From Rhizobium vallis (GTDB lineage Bacteria; Pseudomonadota; Alphaproteobacteria; Rhizobiales; Rhizobiaceae): a stretch of DNA of 48,735 nt. Positions 42,509 through 48,735 of this stretch are shown here, one piece after another. The DNA lies in the NCBI RefSeq assembly GCF_003985155.1, contig NZ_ML133708.1:1-48735 (forward strand). Direction: 5' to 3'. The position numbers and the translations under genes are program-made. The notes under the pieces are model-generated. The model saw nothing but the letters and a program-made list of their open reading frames with translations, was not told where the DNA came from and searched no databases. How positions within the stretch are numbered: position 1 is the stretch's first letter; each line of letters starts with the position of its first letter.

Positions 42509-43564
42509 GTGACTGCGCCGGACCACTTAGATAACGAAATTTCTTTAACGGCCGAACTTACGCCCGCAGGCGTGAACGCAAAAGCGAAGAGTCGACTACT
42601 ATCCGCGATAGATCGCTTGGGTGGTAATTTAGCCGAGTGGCTGAACGTCCGCATTGAAAGTGGAACTGCACGGCGCAGATCCATTATTGACGGCGAGCGC
42701 GCCTTGATAGAGGAAACAGTCAAGTACGGAATGGAACGCCTAAAGAGCGATCCTCAGTTTGCTGCACGGGCATTTGAAATCCATTTCGGAATGATCGCAC
42801 GAAAGCAAATCAATAGGGAAGGGGTTCTGGGTTACGCCATCGAAGATTTGAAGACTTCTCCCCCAACCGAGATTGAGGCTGCTGCAGGCCCCGAAGAGCT
42901 AAATCAACCCTTCATGGATCGGTTTGAAGGTTACGCTGGCGAAGCATCGACCGAAGAGCTGAGGCAGCGTTGGGGTCGGGTGTTGGCTGAAGAAGTAAGG
43001 AGCCCGGGAACATTTTCGAACAAAGTTCTACGCGTCGTGGATGAGATAGAGGCAATAACTGCTAAGCTTTTTGAGGATGCATGCGACCATCGAATTGGCA
43101 ATACTTTGCCGAAATGCCTTACGGGTGAGATACCCTACGACACAGTTATTGCCCTCACGACGGCAGGTCTCCTTGTTGAGCCGGGCCTAGGCCAAAATCG
43201 CTCTTTCCAAGAGGGTAAGGATGACGCAGGGAAAGACATTTGGCTGATCTCGTTCGACGACTACGCCCTTGTATTTCCGAAAGATGTGGAATTGCCCGAC
43301 AGGGGGCTGATTCACATGACCGCCTCAGGCACGGCAGTTTACCGGAACCATACCGGGAAGCCGGCGACGAGCGTCTACATCCTTACAAATGAGGGCGTGG
43401 CGATAAGTTCGATTCTGCCAGATAAGTCTCATGAAGCGTTTCTTCGCTATTCAGGCCTCGTCCATAAGGAAATGCCGGAGGTAGACTTACGCATCGGCCG
43501 CCGCAACGGCTCGGGAGGATATGACGTGCAGATACTTGAAGGCGCCCCTCCAGAGCAGCCATAG
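42509..43564 (+). CDS. DUF2806 family protein
   Basis: A 351-residue protein. SGTARRRSIIDGERALIEETVKYG-type N-terminal helices, then FEGYAGEASTEELRQRWGRVLAEEVRSPGTFSNKVLRVV, the core I recognise as DUF2806, and a C-terminal alpha/beta part. No signal peptide. The start is GTG at 42509 after GGGGGAG. Function unknown; the family is usually seen in mobile regions. Base use is less GC-rich than the genes before the tRNA. It is convergent with the six-gene operon ending at 43672. Confidence 0.75.
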   Translation: MTAPDHLDNEISLTAELTPAGVNAKAKSRLLSAIDRLGGNLAEWLNVRIESGTARRRSIIDGERALIEETVKYGMERLKSDPQFAARAFEIHFGMIARKQINREGVLGYAIEDLKTSPPTEIEAAAGPEELNQPFMDRFEGYAGEASTEELRQRWGRVLAEEVRSPGTFSNKVLRVVDEIEAITAKLFEDACDHRIGNTLPKCLTGEIPYDTVIALTTAGLLVEPGLGQNRSFQEGKDDAGKDIWLISFDDYALVFPKDVELPDRGLIHMTASGTAVYRNHTGKPATSVYILTNEGVAISSILPDKSHEAFLRYSGLVHKEMPEVDLRIGRRNGSGGYDVQILEGAPPEQP

Positions 43565-43671
43565 TCGGCACCCCATTATTTGAAGTCACGTATCTCGAAG
43601 ATAATCCCGTGGTAGTGGAGGCCAAGCATCTCCGATGGTGGCAGCATTCCTTGTGCTCGAAGGGCGCGCTG

Positions 43672-44052
43672 TTATTTATCCTGGCTGCACCAGTCGTTCT
43701 TGTGATGGGGTCTCCACTCGCGGGCAAAGCCCTCAGCTCGCAGCATCGCGCCCACCTCCCGACCGTCCTTGCGGTAGACGTTCACCAGGGGCCGATGTGC
43801 CTGCGTGTTGTCGATCCCCTTGACCTCAATCCGCAGACCGCGCTCCTCCAATAGTTCCTTCAGCCGACCTTTGGCTATCAGTGCTAGTTTTCGCTCCTTG
43901 ACGCATTTCGCGTGGCTGCCAATCTCAGGCGTGTCTATCCCCCAAACGAACGGAATGCCGCCACCAAGGAGCCGCATGAGCTGCCCATCGCATCGCACGG
44001 TGTCACCGTCCACGGCCGTGAGCGATGCGCAAACAAGAAGCTCTGCGATCAC
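43672..44052 (-). CDS. Thermonuclease-fold (SNase-like) protein
   Basis: A 126-residue protein with a short hydrophobic N-terminus that may be a signal peptide (IAELLVCASLTAVDGDT). DGDTVRCDGQLMRLL, GIDTPEIGSHAKC, HRPLVNVYRKDGREVGAML and AEGFA follow the staphylococcal-nuclease order; candidates for the catalytic Arg-Glu-Arg are in LMRLL, DTPE and HRPL. A short insertion (GGGIPFVW) interrupts the first Arg-to-Glu stretch and may affect activity. The start is GTG overlapping the preceding stop (GTGA). Last gene of the coupled operon. Confidence 0.72.
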   Translation of the reverse strand: MIAELLVCASLTAVDGDTVRCDGQLMRLLGGGIPFVWGIDTPEIGSHAKCVKERKLALIAKGRLKELLEERGLRIEVKGIDNTQAHRPLVNVYRKDGREVGAMLRAEGFAREWRPHHKNDWCSQDK

Positions 44053-44270
44053 TGCGCCGGACCCCGCTCCGAAGCTTCGAGCTTCCTCCTAAAGGCTTGC
44101 TCCTGTTCGTAGGTCTTGTACGGGAAGTGTCCCCAGCACCACCAGCGAGTCGGGACAGCAGGTGAGGGACTGTGGCCGAAGCCTCCCCATTCCTGGCATC
44201 CGGGCTCCTCACAGTAATGCTCGAAGAGGAGGTTAGCGCCGGGTGCTGTTGAGTGGCTGGCGATGCTCAT
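44049..44270 (-). CDS. Small cysteine-containing hypothetical protein
   Basis: A 73-residue protein. CEEPGCQEWGGFGHS and, later, WWCWGHFP give a zinc-ribbon-like pattern (two Cys, then Cys and His). ATG overlaps the stop of the SRAP gene (ATGA), and its own stop overlaps the nuclease-like gene (GTGA). No family name can be given. Confidence 0.6.
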   Translation of the reverse strand: MSIASHSTAPGANLLFEHYCEEPGCQEWGGFGHSPSPAVPTRWWCWGHFPYKTYEQEQAFRRKLEASERGPAQ

Positions 44271-44995
44271 GCGGCATCCTTCTCGGTCGGCACAAGAATA
44301 AGCTGGTCCTCCCGCAATGGTCGCTGTAGCTGGCGAGCCTCCTCCCATGGTGCGGTGAGCCATGTCTCGATCTCATCGCTGTTCGCGAGGATGGCCGGCA
44401 TTGCCTTCTGGTGGACAGGCTCCACGACCCCATTGGGCTCGGTGGTGAGGAAGCCAAACAGGTCATTGACGGTAAGCCCCTCCTTGACTTTCCTAACGCT
44501 CTCCCATTGCGGCACCCATATGCCGGCAAAGAACATGAGGGGATGGCTTGGGTCTGCGGCAAACCATGCATTGGGCGTCCGGCCGCCTTCGGGCTTGTTG
44601 GCTGGGTCTGGCTCTGCGAAGGAGGTGAAAGGCACGACGCAGCGGAACTCGACGCCATGCCAGCGCTTCCAGTGTTTGCTCTCCACGTTGCGGACGTTCG
44701 TGGTGCCGCCATCTGGCTCCATCTTCAGAAGCTCTTGGAAGTCGACTGGCTTGTTTTTCTTGCGGAGGCCATCGGCTCGCTTGGTGGCGGCTTGGAATAT
44801 CGCTTGCGAAGAACTCGGCAGACCCCACCGCACATAGGCAAGCTCTCGGCCGGACGGCGTGTTGCGGACGATCGGTGCCCGGTAGTCGGGCCAGAACTCG
44901 GTGATGGGCTCCATGTTACCGGTGCTGTCGATCATCGCCCTGGTAATTGAGCGGATCGCATCCTGATTGCTCAGCATCCGGTAGAGATTACACAC
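44267..44995 (-). CDS. SRAP-domain protein (YedK/HMCES-like)
   Basis: A 242-residue SOS-response-associated peptidase homologue. GTG at 44995 follows GAGGGAGGG closely and places Cys at position 2 (MCNLYRM), the residue that in YedK/HMCES is exposed by Met removal and binds abasic sites in single-stranded DNA. RCVVPFTSFAEP holds the conserved Glu, and HQKAMPAIL the conserved His. The same frame is open for another 109 codons upstream (see the long form), so two products are possible. Only the short one would have the free N-terminal Cys. Confidence 0.8.
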   Translation of the reverse strand: MCNLYRMLSNQDAIRSITRAMIDSTGNMEPITEFWPDYRAPIVRNTPSGRELAYVRWGLPSSSQAIFQAATKRADGLRKKNKPVDFQELLKMEPDGGTTNVRNVESKHWKRWHGVEFRCVVPFTSFAEPDPANKPEGGRTPNAWFAADPSHPLMFFAGIWVPQWESVRKVKEGLTVNDLFGFLTTEPNGVVEPVHQKAMPAILANSDEIETWLTAPWEEARQLQRPLREDQLILVPTEKDAA

Positions 44996-45322
44996 GTTTC
45001 CCTCCCTCGGCGTCCATACGCCCTTGCGGTTCACTTCGTCCGTGTCGATGAATTGGCCTTGCCAGCGGTCCCTAAAGTACCGTGCAGCTTCGCGGCTGTT
45101 GAAGCAAAAGACAAGGTAGTGGTTGCCCTCGTAATCCGCTGCGTAGCTGTTCGAATTGCTGTCAAGTTCGACTGCCGATGAAAGCACTTTGCCCCGCACG
45201 GGAAGGGGAAAGTTCCACCGAACCTCTCGACCAGAGGGGTCAGACCACCAGAGAAGCACGTGGTGCTGCCTCGGTCTCGCCATCCGCCAGCGTGTAATTG
45301 GGTTGTCTCTGCGGTTCGCCAT
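44267..45322 (-). CDS. Long in-frame form: hypothetical domain joined to SRAP
   Basis: ATG at 45322 opens a 351-codon frame whose first 109 residues (HHVLLWWSDPSGREVRWNF, FCFNSREAARYFRDRWQGQF) look like a genuine small domain and run without a stop into the SRAP protein at MCNLYRM. The upstream gene ends 7 nt before this ATG, which fits operon spacing. The Shine-Dalgarno is weak (AGG). Whether the cell makes a fusion, two products or only the SRAP part is open. A lost stop codon between two former genes is the simplest history. Confidence 0.5.
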   Translation of the reverse strand: MANRRDNPITRWRMARPRQHHVLLWWSDPSGREVRWNFPLPVRGKVLSSAVELDSNSNSYAADYEGNHYLVFCFNSREAARYFRDRWQGQFIDTDEVNRKGVWTPREGNVCNLYRMLSNQDAIRSITRAMIDSTGNMEPITEFWPDYRAPIVRNTPSGRELAYVRWGLPSSSQAIFQAATKRADGLRKKNKPVDFQELLKMEPDGGTTNVRNVESKHWKRWHGVEFRCVVPFTSFAEPDPANKPEGGRTPNAWFAADPSHPLMFFAGIWVPQWESVRKVKEGLTVNDLFGFLTTEPNGVVEPVHQKAMPAILANSDEIETWLTAPWEEARQLQRPLREDQLILVPTEKDAA

Positions 45323-45329
45323 GTTCGGC

Positions 45330-45644
45330 CTATAGGGTCTCATCTCGCCAAATTGGCATTCTAACGTCTCGTATCCCCGCAAGGCGGCGGATTGGAAGCT
45401 TGCCGATATCTCCCGCAGACGGGTAGTAAACATTCACGTCGATGTAGGTACCCTTGTCGCATTTCTGACAGACGAACTTCAGGCGGTTCAACGTGGTGTT
45501 CTTGCGGAGCTTGAGGATATCGCCCGGCAGGAACCGGCGCGTGATATTGCAAAGACCACACCGGATGACGAGCACGTGACCGACCTCCCGCGCATCCTCC
45601 AAGGACCAGCGGGAAAGCTTCTTCGATATGTTCATTTCAGGCAT
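45330..45644 (-). CDS. Zinc-ribbon-like hypothetical protein
   Basis: A 104-residue protein. RCGLCNITRRF and FVCQKCDKGTYIDV supply two C-x2-C knuckles of a four-Cys zinc ribbon, so nucleic acid or protein binding is plausible. ATG at 45644 lies 2 nt after the preceding stop; a second ATG at 45635 is possible. No family recognised. Confidence 0.65.
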   Translation of the reverse strand: MPEMNISKKLSRWSLEDAREVGHVLVIRCGLCNITRRFLPGDILKLRKNTTLNRLKFVCQKCDKGTYIDVNVYYPSAGDIGKLPIRRLAGIRDVRMPIWRDETL

Positions 45645-45646
45645 TG

Positions 45647-45850
45647 TCAGTCTCGGTCGTAGGTCGGCCGCCAGCCTCGCGTCATGCCTCTGCCCATAGC
45701 TCCTTCCACGAGTACGAGTTGGAGGCGGAGGTGACGAATGTCATCGAGCAGGGTGCCGATCGCGGCATGGGTGTTGTTGTCGTGCCAAGCGAGAACGGCT
45801 TCGATTTCCCTCTCAGATGGCAACCCATCGGCCAGAAATGCATGCTTCAT
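45647..45850 (-). CDS. Small hypothetical protein
   Basis: A 67-residue, mostly helical protein (HAFLADGLPSEREIEAVLAW, IGTLLDDIRHLRLQLVLVE). ATG at 45850 is preferred over the in-frame codon at 45865 because it overlaps the preceding stop (ATGA). No recognisable motif. Confidence 0.55.
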   Translation of the reverse strand: MKHAFLADGLPSEREIEAVLAWHDNNTHAAIGTLLDDIRHLRLQLVLVEGAMGRGMTRGWRPTYDRD

Positions 45851-46278
45851 GACAGATGCACCCATCGCAAATTTCCGCAGTCCTGAAGAATGGCGAGATA
45901 GCGAGCAAGCGCCAACTCGAAATCCGGCGCAGATCGGAATCTAACCGGGTCGGTCCAAACATCCCGCAGAATCGGTTGCCTCAGGCCATCGTCCTCGACC
46001 CACCCAACGATATCAGTTTCCATACTGGCAATGCCGACCGCATCGCCCGCCATAGGATCGAGCGCAATCACAATGAGCGCATACAGAAGCGTGTCTGGAT
46101 CGAGAATATGAACAACGAAGAACCGCACGTCTCTACTACCCGCCACCGCTTTCACGAGCGCAGGGACAGCTCTTTCCTTGCTTATCTCGCGCGCTTGGCC
46201 GCAATAAAACTCGGTATCTTCAAGAAGGTCAGCGTACCAGTGAAGGGCCACAGCTTCGCCAGTCGGATGCTCGCACAT
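45847..46278 (-). CDS. Hypothetical protein, first gene of the island operon
   Basis: A 143-residue soluble protein not recognised. FFVVHILDPDTLLYALIVIALD is a buried beta-rich stretch, and FELALARYLAILQDCG a C-terminal helix. ATG at 46278 follows GGAG by 8 nt. All six genes from here to 43672 are on the minus strand and overlap or nearly touch. Confidence 0.6.
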   Translation of the reverse strand: MCEHPTGEAVALHWYADLLEDTEFYCGQAREISKERAVPALVKAVAGSRDVRFFVVHILDPDTLLYALIVIALDPMAGDAVGIASMETDIVGWVEDDGLRQPILRDVWTDPVRFRSAPDFELALARYLAILQDCGNLRWVHLS

Positions 46279-46363
46279 ATCCGGTCTCCACTCTTCGAAT
46301 TTTTAGATTGGCGGTCGCCTCGCCGATGTTCTTATTATGTTCTCACTTTCGAATGAGTCAAGA

Positions 46364-46423
46364 GGGCGACGCGACTTCGGCCGAAGGTCGCCCACAGAGT
46401 CTCCACCCCATAAATTTAGGGGT
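46364..46423. terminator. Two adjacent hairpins between island genes
   Basis: GGGCGAC (46364-46370) and GTCGCCC (46387-46393) enclose the palindrome CTTCGGCCGAAG with a four-base bulge; next, ACCCC (46405-46409) pairs GGGGT (46419-46423). They lie after the gene at 46533 and before the operon at 46278 on the minus strand, so termination or attenuation is possible. Confidence 0.4.
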
Positions 46424-46532
46424 CATGCATCTCAGAGGTCACCTACGTGCCAGTTGCCGTGCGACTTCCCCCCGGTGGGGCTCGATGGGACCCAAAGAGC
46501 TGTTGCGAAATCAGTCCCGGCAGAGCAAGACC

Positions 46533-46961
46533 TCAACGAGGGGAAGTACTGCGTCGACGATCCTCAACCAGTTTCTGCAAGACAGACAAGAGCGATGCTT
46601 CGTCGTCAGTCGCTGTGCTCCATCGCTCGTCGCCCAAACCATGTTGCAACACTTTATGACTGGACCCGCCGTACAAAGTGTTAGCGGCTGTCAGGGCTTC
46701 GACCGTCGGAACGTATTGGCCTTCGAGGAAGCCGGCCCGCAGTTCTTCCGGTGAAGCCTGGCTTGGCGATGCCGCGAATTCGATACGATAGTTGGGAGCG
46801 TACCCGGTTCCACCTGCGCCGAGACGTATCACCCACGCGCCGTGCCGCCGTTCGAACTGCTTAGCGTTCCCGAAAATGCCTCGGATGTATTCCTCCGGCT
46901 TATTCACCAAGCCGTTTCTGACGATATAATCAAGGCGTACATCCTTGGGCAATTTGGCCAT
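46533..46961 (-). CDS. Hypothetical protein
   Basis: A 142-residue soluble protein not recognised. YIVRNGLVNKPEEYIRGIFGNAKQF and WVIRLGAGGTGYAPNYRIEF are the most ordered-looking parts; the C-terminus is basic (EDRRRSTSPR). ATG at 46961 follows GGAGG by 6 nt and is chosen over ATG at 46973. It is divergent from the serine recombinase and shares its control region. Confidence 0.6.
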   Translation of the reverse strand: MAKLPKDVRLDYIVRNGLVNKPEEYIRGIFGNAKQFERRHGAWVIRLGAGGTGYAPNYRIEFAASPSQASPEELRAGFLEGQYVPTVEALTAANTLYGGSSHKVLQHGLGDERWSTATDDEASLLSVLQKLVEDRRRSTSPR

Positions 46962-47040
46962 TTCAACCTCCATTGTTTTCGCAAAGCTAGGCGTCGTCCC
47001 GCTTCCAAGTCAACTAAGCTGTCTCAATAGGCCAAGCCCT

Positions 47041-47136
47041 TGTGAGTCTGCCGCAAAGTCGCCCTAAGGGTCTCACATAAATACAATTGACATTTTGAGA
47101 CTTTAAATATCTCATAGTCTTTAATTCATGTGAGAC
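47041..47136. promoter_or_regulatory. res-like repeat array before the serine recombinase
   Basis: Variants of TGTGAGAC occur five times in 96 bases in alternating orientation: TGTGAGTC (47041), GTCTCACAT (47070-47078), TTGAGAC (from 47095), TCTCA (47110-47114) and ATGTGAGAC (47128-47136). The outer pair is a perfect 9-base inverted repeat, and TGAGA/TCTCA (47096-47114) is nested inside. TTGACA at 47087-47092 may be a -35 box. This resembles a resolvase res site overlapping its promoter. Confidence 0.5.
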
Positions 47137-47151
47137 TACGAGGAAGACACC

Positions 47152-47718
47152 ATGACAGCAGTGATGATAGGTTATGCCCGCACATCCACCACCGACCAGA
47201 AGGCGGGACTAGAAGCCCAACTTCGCGACCTACAAGCGGCGGGATGCACAAAGATATTCCGAGAGCAGCTTTCCTCGGTAGCGAACGAAAGGCCCGAGCT
47301 TGAGCGTGCCCTTGAGTTTGTCAGAGAGGGCGATGTGTTGGTGGTCACGAAGCTGGACCGTCTGGCCCGCTCGGTGGCCGACCTGGTGGCTATCACGGAG
47401 ACGCTAAAGGCTAAGGGTGTCGAGCTGCGCATCTTGGCGCTCAATCTGGATACCTCGACGCCCACCGGCAAGCTGATGCTTAATCTGCTGGGGTCTATTG
47501 CGGAGTTTGAGCGGGAGCTGATGTTAGAAAGGCAGCGCGAGGGCATCGCCAAGGCCAAAGCAGAGGGCAAGTACAAAGGCAGAGCACCCACGGCCCGGAC
47601 ACAGGCAAGTAGCGTATTAGCCCTTAAGTCGGAGGGTAAGACCCCATCAGAAATTCAGTCGGCGTTGGGTATCAGTAGGGCCAGCTACTTTCGGATAATG
47701 AAAGACTCGGTCAGCTAG
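47152..47718 (+). CDS. Serine recombinase (resolvase/invertase)
   Basis: A 188-residue small serine recombinase. YARTSTTDQ carries the catalytic Ser12; KLDRLARSVADL and GKLMLNLLGSIAEFERELMLERQREGIAKAKAEGKYKGR are the conserved core and long helix; the C-terminal residues 150-188 hold the helix-turn-helix (TPSEIQSALGISRASYFRIM). GAGGA precedes ATG. It probably acts on the repeat array just upstream. It is a standalone resolvase/invertase, not a large integrase, so by itself it would resolve or invert DNA. Its 3' end overlaps the convergent lipoprotein gene by 8 nt. Confidence 0.92.
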   Translation: MTAVMIGYARTSTTDQKAGLEAQLRDLQAAGCTKIFREQLSSVANERPELERALEFVREGDVLVVTKLDRLARSVADLVAITETLKAKGVELRILALNLDTSTPTGKLMLNLLGSIAEFERELMLERQREGIAKAKAEGKYKGRAPTARTQASSVLALKSEGKTPSEIQSALGISRASYFRIMKDSVS

Positions 47719-48457
47719 TATGGTTTGGCGGCCAATGCTCCAACTCAGAATCAAGGAGAACCCTGCGCACCTCGTCCCTAGTCGGTGGAATGAAATCTAT
47801 AGCCATAACACCCAATTCGCCCAGATCAGGAGCAATGCTCTTTTTGTCGAGATCGATGTAAACGCGGGCTTTGCAACCTTCCGCCGATTGTGAATAGGCA
47901 AGCAACTGGCACACTGTTTCGAGGCCGTCAAAATCATATGGCCCGATGCCAACTATCTTGAGGTTCCATAGATCATCGGGGCGTCCCGAACGGCCACCCG
48001 AGATTTCCCACCAATCTCTCTGAAAATCGGGGTCTTGAGTAGGGGCATCAAACGTCACGTGAGCGAGATCGATAGCAGCGTGCCAAGTGGTGCTGCTTTG
48101 CGGATCAATGAACGGCCCCGGCGCTGGAATATCGGAAGACAGCACAGCAAAGGACGTTTTGTCCAATCGGGAGCTTGATGCCGCCATTCGCCGGGAGGCC
48201 TCTATCAAGATCGGGTAGATGTTTTCAACTTGCCTGTCTGTGATTGTCTCAGCGGCTGCCTTGAATATTCCCTCCTCATAAACGCATCGATCACCATCAC
48301 TTTTCGGAAGTACGCCAAACTTAACGTAATCCGAGCAGGCCCGCTTTCGCTCAGCCAATTCGTCTTTGGTGCATGCCGAAAGCACTAGAAGGCCCGCGAG
48401 GAGGACAAGATATATCCCCAGGCGTTCACCAAGCGGACTGGAGGCCACTACAGTCAT
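47711..48457 (-). CDS. Hypothetical lipoprotein
   Basis: A 248-residue exported protein. GIYLVLLAGLLVLSACTKDE is a lipoprotein signal with lipobox LSAC. The mature part has several Cys (RACSDYV, DRCVYEE, ETVCQLL, EGCKARV) and a possible beta-rich domain (TWHAAIDLAHVTFDAP, NLKIVGIGPYDF). No family is recognised. ATG at 48457 overlaps the stop of a small upstream frame (ATGA). Confidence 0.7.
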   Translation of the reverse strand: MTVVASSPLGERLGIYLVLLAGLLVLSACTKDELAERKRACSDYVKFGVLPKSDGDRCVYEEGIFKAAAETITDRQVENIYPILIEASRRMAASSSRLDKTSFAVLSSDIPAPGPFIDPQSSTTWHAAIDLAHVTFDAPTQDPDFQRDWWEISGGRSGRPDDLWNLKIVGIGPYDFDGLETVCQLLAYSQSAEGCKARVYIDLDKKSIAPDLGELGVMAIDFIPPTRDEVRRVLLDSELEHWPPNHTS

Positions 48458-48630
48458 TGTGCTGCCCCATCTGCGTTTTTGGCAGGCACGAAGTCCCTAT
48501 TGGTTTGGCTCCATGGAAAACATGAGACAGGCTGCCCAATGTTGCCGTTCGGATAATAGCATGTAGAAAGGCTGCCCGACGTCGTGTCCATCCGAACGAT
48601 CGTGCTATGTAAGCGACAAGCTGACCCCAT
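48454..48630 (-). CDS. Small hypothetical frame coupled to the lipoprotein gene
   Basis: A 58-codon frame from ATG at 48630 (or 45 codons from ATG at 48591) reading in part CYYPNGNIGQPVSCFPW and ending in an ATGA overlap with the lipoprotein start. The overlap is the only positive evidence; neither start has a good Shine-Dalgarno. It may be the end of a gene that continued further right in an ancestor. Confidence 0.3.
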   Translation of the reverse strand: MGSACRLHSTIVRMDTTSGSLSTCYYPNGNIGQPVSCFPWSQTNRDFVPAKNADGAAQ

Positions 48631-48735
48631 CTGGCGTCAGTAGCGTTGGCCGCTGTATTGCGGACAGACGATTCACAAACTGTGAGCTTCTATGTCTGCG
48701 CCTAGCTCTGGAACTAGAAACTTCCATATGATCGA

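Noticed and set aside
46308..46754. 148-codon plus-strand ORF in the island
   Set aside because: Overlaps the better-supported minus-strand gene at 46533 (good GGAGG site) and the hairpins; no ribosome site of its own.

Overview
The window looks like chromosomal DNA of a fast-growing rhizobium (Rhizobium etli / R. leguminosarum type). The reasons are the high GC with strong third-position GC bias, the aroA-cmk-rpsA order with a CP4-like class II EPSP synthase, small rhizobial secreted proteins, dense sugar ABC uptake and oxidoreductase genes, and rhizobium-style intergenic palindromes. This assignment is from reading only; no database search was run.

Layout. (1) 1-827: initiator tRNA-Met and a gene-poor, AT-rich stretch carrying degenerate copies of the tRNA 3' half. 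(2) 828-7771: a LuxR-type regulator, a small exported protein and a five-gene operon (UDP-xylose synthase, UDP-sugar 4-epimerase, processive GT2 synthase, DUF995 protein, GH26-like glycanase). It matches in order what I recall of the Sinorhizobium meliloti arabinose-containing polysaccharide (APS) cluster, but with a LuxR-type gene beside it instead of the AraC-like c-di-GMP sensor CuxR. (3) 7795-30706: a large carbohydrate-use region. It holds an orphan Tat-type sugar-binding protein divergent from a LacI / DUF2264 / D-2-hydroxyacid dehydrogenase operon; a four-gene Gfo/Idh - TIM-barrel - DUF993 - Gfo/Idh operon; a TetR regulator; a complete ABC importer with its own Gfo/Idh enzyme; a kinase-like/dimethylglycine-dehydrogenase-like pair; and the uxaC-uxuB hexuronate operon. 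Three near-identical 16-bp palindromes sit 60-62 nt before the first genes of three of these operons, which suggests one TetR regulon joining uptake, oxidation/epimerisation and glucuronate breakdown.

(4) 30808-42116: slyX; gabT-gabD with a divergent MerR+XRE+cupin regulator; a short RNase D; an acidic rhizobial protein; rpsA, cmk and aroA; and a FYDLN-acid protein. (5) 42217-48735: tRNA-Ala(GGC) followed by a segment of different character (lower GC, short coupled genes, unknown functions, a serine recombinase). It looks like one end of a genomic island. It contains a possible integrase remnant, a DUF2806 gene, a six-gene coupled operon with an SRAP (YedK/HMCES-like) protein and a nuclease-fold protein, a resolvase with a res-like repeat array, and a lipoprotein. 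The other end of the island is outside the window.

The items most worth following are the three-site TetR regulon, the island operon in which an SRAP gene with its own start lies inside a longer in-frame ORF, the 271-bp nested palindrome whose arm overlaps the TetR stop codon, and the degenerate tRNA-fMet copies.
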